Assembly (NCBI GenBank): GCA_900551775.1
Contig: URXI01000066.1
Span: 1-15,257 of the forward strand
Source: an uncultured Eubacterium sp.
GTDB lineage: Bacteria > Bacillota > Clostridia > Peptostreptococcales > Anaerovoracaceae
Reading direction: 5' to 3'
DNA: 15,257 bases
Shown in pieces: positions 1-7,093 of this stretch. How positions within the stretch are numbered: the first letter of the stretch is position 1; each line of letters opens with the position of its first letter. Position numbers and translations under genes: made by a program. The notes beneath the pieces are model-generated. The model had not been told where the DNA came from. It searched no databases and saw only the letters and a list, made by a program, of their open reading frames with translations.

Positions 1-1
1 A

Positions 2-304
2 AAGCTGAGGGGTGTAACAAGATCACTGGTCAGCATGGAAAAGACCAGCCGTCTGGACCGGCCCGTGATCTTTGCTATCGGCAACGCGCCGACTGCACTG
101 ATTTCCATTTATGATCTGGTGAAGGCGGGAAAGCTTTCTCCAGTCGCCGTCATCGGCGTGCCAGTAGGCTTTGTCAACGTGGTTGAATCCAAAGAGCTGA
201 TCATCGACTCCGGCGTGCCTTGCATCGTAGCCAGGGGCAGAAAGGGCGGCAGCAACATCGCCGCTGCAATCGTCAACGCGATTCAATATAAAATTGAAGA
301 ATAA
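2..304 (+). CDS. cbiC: Precorrin-8X / cobalt-precorrin-8 methylmutase, C-terminal part (5' end outside window)
   Basis: This is the last 100 residues of CbiC/CobH, a cytosolic enzyme of cobalamin (B12) synthesis that moves a methyl group from C-11 to C-12 of the corrin ring to give (cobalt-)hydrogenobyrinate. The reading frame is open from base 2 and stops at TAA 302-304. Visible family blocks are FAIGNAPTAL, VIGVPVGFVNVVESKE and GRKGGSNIAAAIVNAI, which form the typical C-terminal region with the glycine-rich end. The catalytic histidine region lies upstream and is not in the window. An anaerobe would be expected to use the cobalt-early (cbi) route, so cbiC is the likelier name, but the sequence alone does not separate cbiC from cobH. 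The next gene, spoIVA, has its own promoter starting four bases after this stop, so the two are probably not co-regulated. Confidence 0.92.
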   Translation, partial: KLRGVTRSLVSMEKTSRLDRPVIFAIGNAPTALISIYDLVKAGKLSPVAVIGVPVGFVNVVESKELIIDSGVPCIVARGRKGGSNIAAAIVNAIQYKIEE

Positions 305-307
305 GTG

Positions 308-336
308 TCATATATCGGACTTCTCTTTCATACTAT
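308..336 (+). promoter_or_regulatory. Sigma-E-type sporulation promoter for spoIVA
   Basis: TCATATA at 308-314 and CATACTAT at 329-336 are separated by 14 bases. They match the mother-cell sigma-E pattern (KMATATT, 14-15 bases, CATACA-T) at 6 of 7 and most -10 positions. Transcription would begin near 343, upstream of the SD at 356-362. SpoIVA is a known sigma-E regulon member in Bacillus, which supports the call. Confidence 0.7.
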
Positions 337-370
337 TTTCATAGAGTTATGTGAGAAAGAGGATGAAGGT

Positions 371-1852
371 ATGACTGATGGAAATATTTATAAAAGTATA
401 GCTGAGAGAACAGGCGGAGAGATATATGCAGGAATTGTCGGCCCAGTTAGAACAGGTAAATCTACATTTATCAAGAGATTTATGGAACTGTTTGTTGTGC
501 CGGGCATCGAGAATACATATGTCAAAACCAGGGTGGTCGATCAGCTGCCACAGAGTGGTGACGGCAGAACCATCACCACGACAGAACCGAAATTTGTTCC
601 GGAAGAAGCTGTGAAAATCAAAATCAATAACGCTGCCATGTCGATGAGACTTGTAGACTGCGTGGGTTATCTTGTTCCAGGCGTGCTGGGTCATCAGGAA
701 GATGGCAAGAGCAGGATGGTAAAAACACCTTGGGACGAGGAGGAGATGCCTTTTGAAACAGCGGCTGAGCGGGGAACGGAAAAAGTAATTACTGACCATT
801 CCACTGTTGGAATCATGGTCACCTGTGATGGAAGTTTTGGCGAAATCCCGAGAGAAAACTACATAAAAGCAGAAGAGAAGACAGCAAACCAGCTCAAGGA
901 GCTGGGTAAACCTTTTGTAATTATATTGAACAGCAGCGAACCTTCGTCATATAAAACAAAGGAACTGGCGAAAAAGCTGCAGACGAAATATTCTGCACCG
1001 GTCATTCCAGCAAACTGCGCTACCATGGAGAAGGACATTCCAGAGAAAATCTTTGATGAACTGTTGGGGCAGTTTCCGGTCAGCGAGGTGTTTATCGACC
1101 TTCCTGAATATATGGACGCTCTGTCTCCAGATCACTGGATCAAAGCAGGCATCGTCGGTACGGTTCTTTCCTGGATGGATACGGTTGATACCATGGGCAG
1201 CGTGGAGCCGTCGATTCAGGCGATCATGGCTAATGAGAACGTAAAGAAGGCTGATGTCATCAGCTGTGAAATGGCCACTGGCAGAGTCATCATTGAAATT
1301 CAGCTGAAAGACGGACTTTATTACCAGATTATTGAAGAACTGCTGGGTCATCCGGTCGCAAGTGACAGGGAATTGTTCCTGCTGCTGAAGGAATACTCCA
1401 AGGCAAAACAGGCCTATGACGACATGGAAGAGGCGCTGGCAAGTGTCAGCCGTACAGGTTACGGCATCGTCCATCCGAAGCTGCATCAGATGAATCTGGG
1501 TCAGCCGGAGGTCTTTAAACAGGGCAATAAGTTTGGAGTCAGGCTGGTGGCCTCGGCCCCTTGTCTGCATATCATCAGAACGGATATCAGCACAGAAATT
1601 TCCCCGATCGTGGGGACGGAGCAGCAGTCTGCCGACCTGGCCGGCTTCTTGATGGAGAAGTTCACAGGATCTGAGGAGGAAACCGATATCTGGGATACCA
1701 ATCTCTTCGGCAAATCGCTGAAGGACCTGGTATCGGAGCAGATGGACGGAAAACTGACCTCCATGCCAGAGACCTTGCAGGTGAAAGTACAGCGCTCCCT
1801 GCAGAAAATCAGCAATGAAGGAAAAGACTATTTTATCTGTATCATATTATAG
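371..1852 (+). CDS. spoIVA: Stage IV sporulation protein A (spore coat morphogenetic ATPase)
   Basis: SpoIVA is the ATPase that polymerises on the outer forespore membrane and forms the basement layer on which the spore coat is built; it also affects cortex formation. The protein is 493 aa, against 492 in B. subtilis. Walker A is GPVRTGKST at residues 24-32 with Lys30. The threonines of TITTTEP (T70, T71) occupy the sensor positions. RLVDCVGY with Asp96 is the Walker B-like block. The conserved membrane-binding end ICIIL closes the protein. ATG 371 is chosen because AAAGAGG (356-362) lies 8 bases upstream and the product then starts MTDGNIYKSIAERTGG as in the family. A longer in-frame GTG at 305 lies upstream of the predicted sigma-E start and cannot be used from that promoter. 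The gene is monocistronic, ending at a terminator. Confidence 0.97.
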   Translation: MTDGNIYKSIAERTGGEIYAGIVGPVRTGKSTFIKRFMELFVVPGIENTYVKTRVVDQLPQSGDGRTITTTEPKFVPEEAVKIKINNAAMSMRLVDCVGYLVPGVLGHQEDGKSRMVKTPWDEEEMPFETAAERGTEKVITDHSTVGIMVTCDGSFGEIPRENYIKAEEKTANQLKELGKPFVIILNSSEPSSYKTKELAKKLQTKYSAPVIPANCATMEKDIPEKIFDELLGQFPVSEVFIDLPEYMDALSPDHWIKAGIVGTVLSWMDTVDTMGSVEPSIQAIMANENVKKADVISCEMATGRVIIEIQLKDGLYYQIIEELLGHPVASDRELFLLLKEYSKAKQAYDDMEEALASVSRTGYGIVHPKLHQMNLGQPEVFKQGNKFGVRLVASAPCLHIIRTDISTEISPIVGTEQQSADLAGFLMEKFTGSEEETDIWDTNLFGKSLKDLVSEQMDGKLTSMPETLQVKVQRSLQKISNEGKDYFICIIL

Positions 1853-1863
1853 CATGCTAGTTG

Positions 1864-1891
1864 GGGCTGTCCATTGAGGGCAGCTCTTTTT
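1864..1891 (+). terminator. Rho-independent terminator after spoIVA
   Basis: GGGCTGTCC (1864-1872) pairs with GGGCAGCTC (1878-1886) through a 5-base loop, using two G-U pairs, and is followed by a T run at 1887-1891. It begins 11 bases after the spoIVA stop. Confidence 0.8.
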
Positions 1892-1948
1892 ATGTGGAAA
1901 GATCAGCATCATTTAGATAAACTGTGGAAAGCCGCTGTGGAATAGCTG

Positions 1949-1979
1949 TTGACAAAAATGAACGGGGGGGGGGTATAAT
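1949..1979 (+). promoter_or_regulatory. Consensus sigma-A promoter with a G10 tract in its spacer
   Basis: A perfect TTGACA (1949-1954) and a perfect TATAAT (1974-1979) are separated by 19 bases, the last ten of which (1964-1973) are all G. Removing two G residues would give the optimal 17-base spacing, so strength could change with tract length. Transcription would start near 1986 and run toward the 3' end of the minus-strand Rpn gene. No coding sequence follows on this strand; the product would be a short RNA starting with the hairpin at 1994-2019. Confidence 0.6.
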
Positions 1980-1993
1980 GCTATTAGAATAGT

Positions 1994-2019
1994 AGGAGTA
2001 GAAAGAAATTTCTACTCCT
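1994..2019. other. Perfect 11-bp hairpin with GAAA loop at the start of the predicted transcript
   Basis: AGGAGTAGAAA (1994-2004) and TTTCTACTCCT (2009-2019) are exact reverse complements around a GAAA tetraloop in plus-strand RNA. The following bases (CTCTTTGC) are a poor T tract, so it is not a standard plus-strand terminator. On the minus strand it lies 47 bases beyond the Rpn stop and could protect or end that message. Its place about 8 bases after the predicted start of the poly-G promoter suggests a 5' stabilising hairpin or a small antisense RNA. Confidence 0.5.
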
Positions 2020-2065
2020 CTTTGCAGTTCGTGCAGCTATAGTAGACTGTTTTAGAGTGTCAATA

Positions 2066-2960
2066 TTATCGAGATTTTTTTATAAAAGCGAATGCCTCCG
2101 GCTCTTCCATCTGATATGTTTCCATTAATTTTTTTACAATCTGATCGTCGGACAGATGGAATTCTCTATAGGCGGCAATCAAGTTGGCGATGCCTTCGCT
2201 GCGGCCTTTGTTGTAGTATTCTTCGGCTGCTTCCTTCGCTCTGATTTCAGCAAATTCTTCGCTTGTGATCTCCTTGAACAACATACTCCCCACCTCCGGA
2301 CTGTTTTTCTCCAGAAAGTCCTTCAGGATACCTTCACTGATACAGCGCTGGATAGCCATATTGACTGCTTCTTTTGTATCTTTTCCCTGGCGGCGGTAGT
2401 CCTTAATGTATTCCAGCAAAAGGCTGTAACCCCGTAGTTTTTCGCTCCGCTCCAAAACTTTCTGGCTCTGTTTGTCATCACTATTATAATGCATCTTGAT
2501 GATTTTTACCACAAGTTCTACCGAATTTTCCGGTGGTTTATGCAAAAAACTATCAGATAATCTTAATGTCGTTGTCTTCCACTTCTGACTGCCAGTATAG
2601 ACGACAAAAAATTCAGAAGTGGGGGATTTTGATCCTCTTACTGCCATATAGAGCGACTGCATCTATCAGCTTTTCATAGGTTCTCGCGATGTATTCCAAT
2701 TGGCGAAGGGGCATGTTATTATTAATGGCAGCTTGATGTTCCGTCAAAATGATAAATTGCTTGTCGATGATAAATCCGAGATCGTTTTTCAGATTAGTAT
2801 AGACCGCATCTTCTAAAGTGGTGAATTCAACCTCTGTATCAGGCCCATAGTTCGTATCCTCTAGTGCGTTGAACAATTCAATTGCATTTTCCTTTTCAGA
2901 AAAAAGCATACGGAAAACAGTGTCCTGATGATTTCGCTTTGGTTCAGCTTCTTGATTCAT
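2066..2960 (-). pseudogene. Rpn-family PD-(D/E)XK nuclease/putative transposase, frameshifted in a C5 tract
   Basis: Two reading frames together give one Rpn protein (recombination-promoting nuclease; YhgA-like/PF04754 group, DNA-cleaving enzymes tied to recombination and phage defence). The N-terminal part starts at ATG 2960 with SD AGGAGGT (2968-2974). It holds the PD-(D/E)XK-like region with NDLGFIID, then TEHQA and MPLRQLEYIARTYEKLID, and ends at GSKRIKIPHF and a stop. The other frame continues with PTSEFFVVYTG, LRLSDSF and a C-terminal YNKGRSEGI region, stopping at 2066. Taking one base out of the C5 run (plus-strand G5, 2621-2625) joins them as KIPTSEFFVVYTG, as expected for the family, giving about 297 aa. 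The break may be decay, a slippage switch or a sequence error. The second frame has its own ATG at 2662 but no clear SD. Confidence 0.85.
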
Positions 2961-2989
2961 GATTTGACCTCCTGTAATTATTTACCAAT

Positions 2990-3018
2990 ATTATAACGCA
3001 TGCAATTGGGGAATACAA
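2990..3018 (-). promoter_or_regulatory. Promoter of the Rpn-family gene
   Basis: Reading on the minus strand, TATAAT is at 2995-2990 and TTGTAT at 3018-3013 with a 17-base spacer. The -10 is perfect and the -35 weak. Transcription would start about 20 bases upstream of the AGGAGGT ribosome site. Confidence 0.5.
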
Positions 3019-3102
3019 GTAAAAATACCAAATTATGTAAAAGAAGGTGAACATAATATTTACAAGAGAAAGATAAAATTTATGGATTCTCTTGCAGATT
3101 TG

Positions 3103-3111
3103 TGATAAAAT
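3103..3111 (+). promoter_or_regulatory. Extended -10 promoter of the cls-murT-gatD-like cluster
   Basis: TGATAAAAT (3103-3111) fits the extended -10 form TGnTAnnnT. The spacing-matched -35 (TGGATT, 3083-3088) is poor, as is common with extended -10 elements. The 13-base string TTTGTGATAAAAT recurs upstream of the M50 protease gene (7518-7530). It is the only candidate seen before cls, whose ATG is 45 bases downstream. Confidence 0.4.
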
Positions 3112-3155
3112 ATTCCCATTAATGGTAATTCTAAAATCAAATCGGGGTATATTAG

Positions 3156-4619
3156 ATGACATATTTTATTAGCTTTTTCACAGAACATGATTGGACTGCG
3201 CTTATTTATAGTATCAATTTAATCATCGCACTGGCGATTATCTTTTTGGAAAGAAAAAATCCGGCGGCCTCTCTTGCCTGGATTTTAGTGCTTTTTGTTC
3301 TGCCTATAGCGGGAATTTTCTTTTATATGATATTGGCGCAGAACATTTCCAGACAAAAAATATACAAACTGTCAGACAGCGAAAAAAGCGTGATTACAGA
3401 AGAGCTGAAATACCAGATCGAAAGCATCGATAACGGCAAATTTGAATTTTCCAATGATACTGCCCGCAAGTGGAAACACATGATTAAGCTGAATCAGGTG
3501 TATGGCGCTTCCTATCTGACGCAGAATAACGATGTAGAGATTTTTGACGATGGCAAGAAAATGTTTCACAAACTAATGCGTGATATCAACCACGCGACCA
3601 AATCCATCAATGTCATGTACTACATCATCAAAGACGACATGGTGGGCAAAAAGTTCCTGGAGGCTTTGACACAAAAGGCCAGAGAGGGTGTGGAAGTCAA
3701 GCTGATGATGGACGCCATGGGGTCCAGATTTATCACCAATAGGAAACTGCGCGATTTTCTGGCAGCTGGCGGCAAAGTCGCATACTTTTTTAAGCCAAAG
3801 CTGAAATACATCAATTTGAAACTAAATTACAGAAACCACAGAAAGATCGTGGTCATAGACGGAAAAGAAGGTTATATCGGCGGCTTCAATATTGCCAACG
3901 AATATCTGGGGTTCAAGCGGAGATTTGGATATTGGCGCGACACCCACATCAAAATCCGCGGCAGCGCGGTGCAGGATCTCAATGCGACCTTTGCCATGGA
4001 CTGGCGCTTTGCTTCCAGGGAAAACATAGAACTGACAGACATCTATTTTAACCCGATGGAGGATAAGGGAAACGCGCCCATACAGATTGTCTCCAGCGGC
4101 CCAAACTCCGTTAGAGAAGAAATTAAACGCTCTATGATGAGAATGATTACTTATGCAGAAAAGACAGTCTACCTGCAGACACCGTACTTTATTCCCGACC
4201 CGAGTATGCTGGAATCTCTGAAAATGGCTGCACAGTCAGGCGTGGACGTGAGAATCATGATTCCCTGTATGCCAGATCACATTTTCGTCTACTGGGCGAC
4301 CTATGCTTACTGCGGTGAATTGATCAGATCCGGGGCGAGGGTATATATCTATGATAACGGGTTTCTTCATGCAAAAACCATGGTCGTGGACGGCGAGGTG
4401 GCCACTGTGGGATCAGCAAATTTTGACAGAAGGAGTTTCAGGCTGAACTTTGAGTCCAATGCTTTTGTCTACGACGAAGGATTTGCGAAAAAGATGGATG
4501 ACCAATTCATGCGGGACATCGAGCAGGGTCACGAACTTACCTTAGAAGACTACAACAACAGGTCTGTCATCATCAAGTTTAAAGAAGCAATTTCCAGGTT
4601 GCTTTCAGATATACTATAA
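3156..4619 (+). CDS. cls: Cardiolipin synthase (phospholipase D superfamily)
   Basis: The product is a membrane enzyme that condenses two phosphatidylglycerols into cardiolipin and glycerol. It is 487 aa, the usual length of Bacillus-type Cls. Two N-terminal membrane segments (about residues 14-31 and 39-58) flank the ERKNPAASLAW block typical of the family. Two HKD catalytic motifs are intact: HRKIVVID with H228, K230, D235 and HAKTMVVD with H405, K407, D412, followed by GFN and GSANFDRRSF. The ATG at 3156 is preceded by a weak GGGG ribosome site (3144-3147), and the next gene begins only 26 bases after its stop. It therefore probably heads an operon with the MurT-like and GatD-like genes, a grouping that points to envelope maintenance. 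Confidence 0.94.
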   Translation: MTYFISFFTEHDWTALIYSINLIIALAIIFLERKNPAASLAWILVLFVLPIAGIFFYMILAQNISRQKIYKLSDSEKSVITEELKYQIESIDNGKFEFSNDTARKWKHMIKLNQVYGASYLTQNNDVEIFDDGKKMFHKLMRDINHATKSINVMYYIIKDDMVGKKFLEALTQKAREGVEVKLMMDAMGSRFITNRKLRDFLAAGGKVAYFFKPKLKYINLKLNYRNHRKIVVIDGKEGYIGGFNIANEYLGFKRRFGYWRDTHIKIRGSAVQDLNATFAMDWRFASRENIELTDIYFNPMEDKGNAPIQIVSSGPNSVREEIKRSMMRMITYAEKTVYLQTPYFIPDPSMLESLKMAAQSGVDVRIMIPCMPDHIFVYWATYAYCGELIRSGARVYIYDNGFLHAKTMVVDGEVATVGSANFDRRSFRLNFESNAFVYDEGFAKKMDDQFMRDIEQGHELTLEDYNNRSVIIKFKEAISRLLSDIL

Positions 4620-4645
4620 TTCGATAAAAGAGTGGAGGATACAGA

Positions 4646-5998
4646 ATGAAATTTTATATTGCATTATGGTTTGCAAAGATCATCAATGTCATCATCAACA
4701 TTGTGGACAAGAGCAGAGGATCTAACTTTTCGGGAGAAAAGGCCATGAAGATCGACCCGCAGATGGTGGCACATTTTAAAGGGATTGACTATTCAAAGGT
4801 TCTCTTTATTACAGGTACCAACGGAAAATCTACCACGACCAATCTGGTTCACCATATTTTTAAAAGCAACGGCAAAAATATCATCGCCAATCTGGAAGGT
4901 GCAAATCTGATTTACGGTGTTGCCACAGCGCTCTCAAAAGCTTCTTCCCTGACAGGCAGGATCAAAGCTGATTTTATCATCTTTGAAACAGACGAGAGAT
5001 ATCTGCCATTGATTTACAAACAGCTGCCGGCAGAAAATATCATGATCACAAACCTGCAGAAAGACCAGGTACAGCGCAACGGCGATCCGGATTTCATCTA
5101 CAGGAAGCTCTTTCCTACAATTGGCGGCAATGTGCGTCTGTTTTTGAATAACGAAGAGCCGCGCACCAAGTCTTTTGACGAGAACAGCGACAGGATCATC
5201 ACTTATGGCGTGGAAAGACATCAGGAATCCTTTACGAAAAACGATTCCTATCCGACCATGGCTTGTCCGAAGTGCAGACACAAGATCGTCTTCGACTATT
5301 ACAACAACGATGGCGTCGGGAAATTCCACTGCATCCACTGCGGACATAAAAGTGACGACAGAGCGGACTATACTGTTACCGACGTGGACTTTGCAAACCG
5401 TACCTTCAAGCTTGAGGACGTCACCTTCAACATGCCTTATGATACACCTTACATGTGCTACAACTATGCCGGGGCGCTTGCGGTGGCAAAGGAATTTGGC
5501 GGCATCAGTCCGCAGGAGGCGGCAAAAGCCTTCGGCCAGTTCAAGAATGTGGGCGGACGTTTCGAAATCCTGAAATACAAGGACAAGACCATCAAATACA
5601 TGCGAATCAAGCAGGAAAACCCGGAGACCCTGCAGACCTGTATCAACGTCATGGCGGCAGATCCTGGCAAGAAGATGGTGTGCCTGGGGCTTTGTCCGCT
5701 GATCGACATGATCCCACATTATGCGAACACCTTCTATGCCTTCGACTGCCAGTTGGACAAGCTGGCTGCGTCTGACGTAGAGAAGTATTTCTGCTTCTCA
5801 GACAGAGTTTGTTATGATACGGCAAACCGGCTGGTCTACGAGGGCGTGGATCCATCAAAGATCACCATTGCCGATACTGAGGAAGTGGATACGATTTTCA
5901 AGGAGATTGAAAGCGTGGAGACGGACAACATCTATCTGATCACCTGGCTGCACACCTTTGATTATATGAAGAAGTATATCGAAAAGGAGGGAAAATAA
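4646..5998 (+). CDS. MurT-like Mur ligase family protein (divergent C-terminal domain)
   Basis: The protein is 450 aa and related to MurT, the ligase half of the MurT-GatD lipid II isoglutaminyl synthase that amidates peptidoglycan stem glutamate. It has a hydrophobic N-terminus, an ATP site GTNGKSTT at residues 57-64, the EtDE and TNLQKDQVQRNGD blocks, and a four-cysteine zinc ribbon (C207, C210, C229, C232) as in MurT. The YNYAGALAVA and GGRFE motifs follow. In the DUF1727-type end, the usual aDGRDvSWiWD stretch is absent. That region reads CPLIDMIPHYANTFYAFD (D354, D367), and LAKNP is IKQENP. SD GGAGG precedes ATG 4646. The stop directly abuts the start of the GatD-like gene, implying translational coupling and a complex. 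The family is secure. Canonical MurT activity is doubtful because the partner lacks its catalytic residues. Confidence 0.85.
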   Translation: MKFYIALWFAKIINVIINIVDKSRGSNFSGEKAMKIDPQMVAHFKGIDYSKVLFITGTNGKSTTTNLVHHIFKSNGKNIIANLEGANLIYGVATALSKASSLTGRIKADFIIFETDERYLPLIYKQLPAENIMITNLQKDQVQRNGDPDFIYRKLFPTIGGNVRLFLNNEEPRTKSFDENSDRIITYGVERHQESFTKNDSYPTMACPKCRHKIVFDYYNNDGVGKFHCIHCGHKSDDRADYTVTDVDFANRTFKLEDVTFNMPYDTPYMCYNYAGALAVAKEFGGISPQEAAKAFGQFKNVGGRFEILKYKDKTIKYMRIKQENPETLQTCINVMAADPGKKMVCLGLCPLIDMIPHYANTFYAFDCQLDKLAASDVEKYFCFSDRVCYDTANRLVYEGVDPSKITIADTEEVDTIFKEIESVETDNIYLITWLHTFDYMKKYIEKEGK

Positions 5999-6760
5999 AT
6001 GGAAAAGATGAATATCGCGTGGCTTTTCCCTGACACCCTGTACCTTCACGGAGAGAGGGGGAACATTTTGGCGCTGGAGCGATTTGCGAAGCTTGGCGGC
6101 TTTGAGCCCGTCGTAACGAAGATAGATTTTGAGACGGAAGACTTCGATCCCATGGATTATGACATCATCTTCTGCCCTCCGGGCGAGCTGGTTTCCTATC
6201 CGGTCATACTGGAATGGCTGAAACCCTATAGAGATCGGTTTGAGACCTTCGTAGAGGCGGGCAGGCCTCTCCTCGTCACGGGCAATTCCATGGCTTTATG
6301 GTGCAGCAAAGTTCTGCGCACGGACGGAAGCAGTTTCGAGGGAATGGGCATTCTCTCAGCAGAGGCTAGAGAAAACGAAGCAGTATACGGAGACGACATC
6401 TATTTCTCCTGTATCTACAACGGTTCAGAAATAGAAATCATCGGGAATCAGATCCAGATGGCGGATTTTGTCAACCAGGGGGAAACGCCTTTTGGCAGAC
6501 TGATCTACGGCTATGGCAATACAGGCAAGGACAGAGAAGAGGGATTCCAGAAAAAGAATTCCATCTTCACCAATACCCTGGGGCCGATGCTGGTGGTTAG
6601 TCCGAAGATGACCATGGAAATCATCAAAGCGGCAGCTGCCTGCAAAGGGGCTGAAATCTGCCAGTTTGACTTTGATACATCGCTGGAGGAAAAATCCTTT
6701 GCCACGAAGAAAGACTTCATCATGAGTAAAGAAAGCAGGCTGACCAACTGCAAAGCGTAG
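5999..6760 (+). CDS. GatD-like class I glutamine amidotransferase homologue lacking the catalytic Cys and His
   Basis: The protein is 253 aa, close to the roughly 243 aa of GatD, the glutaminase subunit that feeds ammonia to MurT. The fold is recognisable: MNIAWLFPDTLYLHGERGNILAL is the GatD start (l.YPd.mNlYGDrGNi), and NQGETPFGRLIYGYGNTGKD matches the NHGGRT...GyGNNGeD region. The nucleophile motif (CGGyQ) reads TGNSMAL, placing Thr94 at the cysteine position of S. aureus GatD Cys94. The histidine of TYLHGPLL is Leu194 in FTNTLGPML. The oxyanion-type GGGQD block is CPPGEL. Glutamine hydrolysis is therefore unlikely. AAGGAGG at 5984-5990 serves ATG 5999, which directly follows the TAA of the MurT-like gene. 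A 12-bp terminator closes the operon. Confidence 0.82.
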   Translation: MEKMNIAWLFPDTLYLHGERGNILALERFAKLGGFEPVVTKIDFETEDFDPMDYDIIFCPPGELVSYPVILEWLKPYRDRFETFVEAGRPLLVTGNSMALWCSKVLRTDGSSFEGMGILSAEARENEAVYGDDIYFSCIYNGSEIEIIGNQIQMADFVNQGETPFGRLIYGYGNTGKDREEGFQKKNSIFTNTLGPMLVVSPKMTMEIIKAAAACKGAEICQFDFDTSLEEKSFATKKDFIMSKESRLTNCKA

Positions 6761-6767
6761 ATATGCA

Positions 6768-6798
6768 AAAAGACGGCGTAAACGTGACGCCGTCTTTT
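6768..6798. terminator. Bidirectional terminator between the GatD-like gene and the small membrane protein gene
   Basis: AAAAGACGGCGT (6768-6779) pairs exactly with ACGCCGTCTTTT (6787-6798) around a 7-base loop. A run of T follows on the plus strand, and the A run gives T's on the minus strand, so it can serve both converging genes (stops at 6760 and 6815). Confidence 0.9.
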
Positions 6799-6814
6799 AT
6801 AATAATTGCTTCGA

Positions 6815-7054
6815 CTATTTCCGGATTGTCTTGCTGCAGTCATTATCATAGTTGCCGCAGCCGTTGTGAGAGCCGAGCGAAAGCTCAAGTCCGATTCCGC
6901 CTCGGATCGGGGAGATGACCATGCCGATCACGATTCCGGCCATGACACCGACTGTAACCATAAGCCCCTTTTCTGCGGGCGTATGCTGTCTATTAAAAAA
7001 TTCCTTTATCTTACACGGCTTGCATGCTGCCGCTTGCTTTGTATCTTCGCACAT
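6815..7054 (-). CDS. Small cysteine-containing single-pass membrane protein, function unknown
   Basis: The product is 79 aa. A charged, cysteine-bearing N-terminus (CEDTKQAAACKPCKIKEFF) is followed by one glycine-rich membrane segment at about residues 30-49 (GLMVTVGVMAGIVIGMVISP). An RGGIGLELSLGSHNGCGN tail and a basic end complete it. The GxxxG-like spacing and the SPIRGGI turn after the membrane segment recall small YtxH-like or 'SPIKGGI' hypothetical proteins of Firmicutes, but I do not recognise a named family. AAGGAGG lies 8 bases before the ATG at 7054, so it is a translated gene. It has its own extended -10 element at 7081-7089 and ends at the shared terminator. It lies downstream of the LysM gene on the same strand and could also be co-transcribed with it. 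Confidence 0.75.
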   Translation of the reverse strand: MCEDTKQAAACKPCKIKEFFNRQHTPAEKGLMVTVGVMAGIVIGMVISPIRGGIGLELSLGSHNGCGNYDNDCSKTIRK

Positions 7055-7080
7055 TTCACGTTCCTCCTTCGTTTTTCACT

Positions 7081-7089
7081 ATTTTATCA
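7081..7089 (-). promoter_or_regulatory. Extended -10 element before the small membrane protein gene
   Basis: Minus-strand TGATAAAAT (7089-7081) fits TGnTAnnnT and lies between the LysM stop and the AAGGAGG of the 79-aa gene. The spacing-matched -35 (TTACAT) is weak. The same nine bases form the -10 regions before cls and the M50 protease gene. Confidence 0.4.
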
Positions 7090-7093
7090 TAGT

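Noticed and set aside
2036..2063. A minus-strand promoter-like pair TTGACA/TATAGC with a 16-base spacer just beyond the Rpn stop
   Set aside because: The -10 is weak, the spacer is short, and no gene follows in that direction before the spoIVA terminator. It is not strong enough to call.
4934..5719. A 261-codon minus-strand frame opposite the MurT-like gene
   Set aside because: It is antisense to a well-supported coding frame, has low-complexity composition and no SD. It is a shadow of codon bias.
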